A stretch of 64,000 bases of DNA, taken from the NCBI GenBank assembly GCA_039105265.1, contig JAPFFF010000028.1, forward strand, positions 310,001 through 374,000. Direction: 5' to 3'. How positions within the stretch are numbered: the first letter of the stretch is position 1; each line of letters opens with the position of its first letter. Of this stretch, positions 61,110-64,000 are shown one piece after another. The notes under the pieces are model-generated. The model was given only the letters and a program-made list of their open reading frames with translations, was not told the DNA's origin and did no database searches. The stretch comes from Tritrichomonas musculus (taxonomy: Eukaryota; Parabasalia; Tritrichomonadida; Tritrichomonadidae). The translations under genes and the position numbers were made by a program.

Positions 61110-61502
61110 TTACCGTTTTGTATTATCAAATTTTATATCTGCATTTCCTATTCGTGCTTTTTGAAGGTAACTTGATAAGGAACCTTTTTCAAAATATTCC
61201 ATTAAAATTGTGACATTTTTTTTCGCGTCGAAATCTTCAAGGGAATATCCAATAAATTTAATTAATGTTGGATGAGCAATTCTCATCATAATACTAATCT
61301 CGCGATTGATCATAAGCTTGTAATTTACTTCTTCTCCATTATATAAAATGCTTTTCGCTGCATATAAATCATTAGTACCTTTTTTCTTGATCAAATAAAC
61401 ACAGCCAAAGCCGCCTTCGCTTATCTTTTTAATTTTTTGATAATCACTAAGGCAAATTTTATAAATATTACGAAGCCTTACTTGTGGGTTTTGATCATCC
61501 AT
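61110..61502 (-). CDS. Kinase N-lobe of the kinase-LRR gene, ended by an in-frame TAA
   Basis: 130 codons that read the start of the kinase: YQKIKKISEGGFGCVYLIKK (glycine loop SEGGFGCV), DLYAAKSI (strand-3 Lys) and REISIMMRIAHPTLIKFIGYSL with the alphaC Glu, then TILMEYFEKGSLSSYL. It ends KFDNTKR-stop. The next codons in the same frame continue as IILIGIAYGMSFLHKKHIVHRDL, exactly what the kinase fold needs. So the whole gene is 58020-61502 with 1161 codons and one nonsense codon. By itself the N-lobe would not be functional. Confidence 0.8.
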   Translation of the reverse strand: MDDQNPQVRLRNIYKICLSDYQKIKKISEGGFGCVYLIKKKGTNDLYAAKSILYNGEEVNYKLMINREISIMMRIAHPTLIKFIGYSLEDFDAKKNVTILMEYFEKGSLSSYLQKARIGNADIKFDNTKR

Positions 61503-64000
61503 AGATATTAGTTATTATTAAAAATTATAATTTCAAAGAATTAATTCAAAATAATTATCTCAAAAATTTATTTAAAAAGTTTATAAATAGCCGAACAAAC
61601 CGAAAAGACAGATGAGAATATGATTCAATTATGATGACATTTTATATTTTCTCTCAATTTGTAATATTCTTTTCAAAATAACTTTTTCTAAATAAACTAA
61701 AGAAAGTAATATAGAATCATATAATTTGGAAAAATAATTATTTCATAAGTCAATTCAAAGAGATTGTTAAAGTGGATGAAAGATAGAAGTAATGAAATAT
61801 TAATTAATATATTTTTGATAGGAAAACTTGATTCAGAAATTACATGTGAATCTGGAGAGTTTAACGAAAAATTAGAAAATATTTAAAGTCTGCATCTTGT
61901 AAATTAGTTTTTTATCCAAAAAAAGTTATTTTCATCCATGATTTCATCGGTTTATCCATTGTCTAAAAATACAATCATAGTTGCATAAGTTATTTCTTTT
62001 TATATTATTACAAACATAATATCGTTTTTTAGTATCATTATAAAAATATTTTAAAAATGAATAAATTGAAAATTTTAATTGAAATTTACTTGGAAATTTA
62101 AATTTATCAAAAATAATAAAACAAAAATTCAATTGTCAAATAAACTCACAAAAGATAAAATATGAAAAATTAAATAATTATTATAAAGAAAATAAATAAT
62201 GAAGAAAAAACTGTTCTACAATTTTGTGAGAAATATAAAATATTTTAAAAACTTTTAAAGTCGGATTCAAAATGCTTAGGTCATTCTCTCAAAAAAATTC
62301 TGATAAAAGTGAAAAACAAAATTTTCAATTGAATACTAATAAAATCTCATTTATTTTAAGCCAAGATGAGCAATATGAATAAATCATACGCAAAAAAGCA
62401 TTTTTAAAAAAGAATCACCACTTTAAAACATCTCGAGAATAGATATTTATGCTCCAGATAGAAATTTCTTTAATTAATTATTATAAATAAGCTAGGCTTT
62501 AAACTGGTGGTCATTTTAGGTTGGAAATGACCAGTGTTAAAGCATTTTATAGCTTCAAGTGACCAGTTGCCAAAAAGTGGTCATTGACTATTTAAAGAAT
62601 AAATAAGATGCTAGGTTTTACTGTCCAGACGAGTTTTCATAGAAAAAGTCATAGAACTATCCATATCCACTTTCAATTTTATCTTTTAGGTCTCAATAAA
62701 AAGATTTCTTCTAAAGTTTTCTTTTTTAATTTTCGTTTTATTTGAGCTTGACACTTTTTCATTTTCAGAGTATCTCTGAATTTCTTGCATGCAGCTTGGG
62801 ACACTTTTGAATGGATTTCTATTGTAATTTAAAAAGTTTGCCCAAAGCTAATTGAATCCGACTTTATTTCTATATTGAAATTTTTTTTCTCATAATCAAA
62901 AGAATATATTTGAGCATTCCATATATTTCAACCACAAATATAAAATATTATAAACCAATTAGGTTTTTTTAATATTTTTCAATACTTTACAAAAGGATAA
63001 CCGCTCTGTTTAGTTGAAATTAAATAAATGGAAAGGAAAAATAAACAACAAAGTAATTTTTTCAAAATTCCAATTGAAAAATATGAGAAAGATATGGAAA
63101 TAGACTCTGTGAAAGAAATTCTCGATCTTTTCTCAAATTTTAATAATCTTCATTTTAGGTGTGGAAATTTATCCTTTAAACAAAATTTTATCCTAAATTT
63201 ATCCTAAATTTTTTTTTTAAGAAAAACTCGTAAATTTTAAGTAATGATCTGAGGAAAGCGTGGAAAAACAAAAAAAAACAAAATTTTTTAATTTAAATAT
63301 AATATTTATTTATTATTAAAAAGGAAAGTTTTTGTTTAAATAATATCATTTTTAGCTGTTTTATTATCATTATTTGGAATATTATTTAAAATTTTTATTG
63401 CAATTTTCAAAATTTGCGAGAATTGCTTTTTTTTCATCGAAAAAAATTAGTTAATCAAAAACAATGATGAATATGTAAAAAAAGGTAACAAAATATTTTT
63501 TTTCATCATCTCACATTATATAATAATGATGTGATTGGTTAAAAAATCATCGTTTTTTTATATAAATAATCATATCTTTTGTTTATCTTAATTAAATTCT
63601 TATTAATGTCAATATATGTAGTTTATGTATATTTATATATATATATATATGATATAAAATGAAGTTAATTCGTTTTATTATTTGGAATATTCATTTTGAA
63701 TTAATTCTATCTATTATAAAAATTCAATGCACGATTAACTATTTTTGAATTCTATAACTTTTTTTATTTATAGCTTAATTGAAATTATTTCAATAAGTAT
63801 ATTCAATATCTTTTTGAAATAAATATAATATAATATATGATATATCATATATTTATTGTAGATTTTACGTATTTTTAGATTCAATTATATTCAAAATTTT
63901 AGAAAATTTTGAGAGTAAATTAATAGAAAAAAATTTTACGTTTAGAAATATTTTTTTTGGATGGAATCAACTTTGTTTACAAGAGAAAGCATTTAATCAT
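61503..64000. other. Long AT-rich region, almost no features
   Basis: 2.5 kb without a credible gene of normal size. Features seen: a hairpin around ACTGGTGGTCATTT / AAATGACCAGT (62503-62535), a TA microsatellite at about 63634-63650 and many A/T runs. A 59-codon frame at 63028-63207 is listed separately. Confidence 0.5.
63028..63207 (+). CDS. Possible small ORF or gene relic
   Basis: 59 codons, beginning MERKNKQQSNFFKIPIEKYE and continuing with a helix-like SVKEILDLFSNFNNL. The composition is more protein-like than the surroundings, and it might be the start of a BTB-like family gene that has lost the rest. No homology is secure. It could equally be chance. Confidence 0.25.
   Translation: MERKNKQQSNFFKIPIEKYEKDMEIDSVKEILDLFSNFNNLHFRCGNLSFKQNFILNLS

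Overview
The window is AT-rich eukaryotic DNA with no introns that I could detect. The gene content points to a parabasalid protist, most likely a Tritrichomonas-type trichomonad. Diagnostic families are BspA-type LRR_5 proteins, TKL-like kinases fused to LRR_5 repeats, BTB-like proteins with discoidin (F5/8C) or glycine-rich C-termini, DUF3447/ankyrin proteins, a cathepsin L-like protease, a caspase-like protease and a Pmp-like surface protein. Genes are single-exon, have short leaders and often carry TAAA at the stop codon. The species call is an inference from family content.

Layout. 0-6.3 kb: an EEF1A-lysine-methyltransferase-like gene and a CHD-type chromatin remodeller. 6.9-10.8 kb: a frameshifted BTB-F5/8C gene, a tRNA-Ala, a GNAT acetyltransferase and a caspase-like protease. 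11.1-12.7 kb: a BspA-type LRR protein. 14.3-18.4 kb: a large inverted duplication with two almost identical cathepsin L-like proteases and a third, broken 5' piece in its spacer. 19.0-23.8 kb: a decayed and an intact kinase-LRR gene, head to head. 24.1-28.8 kb: an intact BTBD9-like gene, a Sel1-repeat protein and a decayed kinase. 29.5-30.5 kb: a TIR-bounded fossil of a large DNA element. 31.9-35.4 kb: a diaphanous-type formin. 36.2-38.3 kb: a BTB-coiled-coil-glycine-rich gene with two homopolymer frameshifts. 38.8-45.3 kb: a tandem duplication of a coiled-coil gene, where one copy has lost the adjoining ankyrin gene. 45.4-49.3 kb: a MATE exporter and an ABCB half-transporter. 50.3-53.0 kb: a TTAA-flanked MITE and an RCC1-kinase fusion. 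54.8-57.3 kb: a decayed Pmp-like surface-protein gene. 58.0-61.5 kb: a kinase-LRR gene with about 22 near-identical 69-bp repeats and one in-frame stop. 61.5-64.0 kb: essentially empty.

How the genes relate. There is no operon-like pathway. The window is housekeeping genes (methyltransferase, CHD, formin, tRNA) scattered among fast-turnover parasite families. The most distinctive theme is intracellular signalling proteins with a kinase or BTB module joined to a recognition domain: kinase-cap-LRR_5, RCC1-kinase, BTB-BACK-F5/8C and BTB-coil-Gly-rich. Three kinase-LRR copies share an unnamed segment of about 100 residues between kinase and LRR. A second unnamed insert recurs between LRR units in three proteins. 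I regard these two modules as the best candidates for something undescribed.
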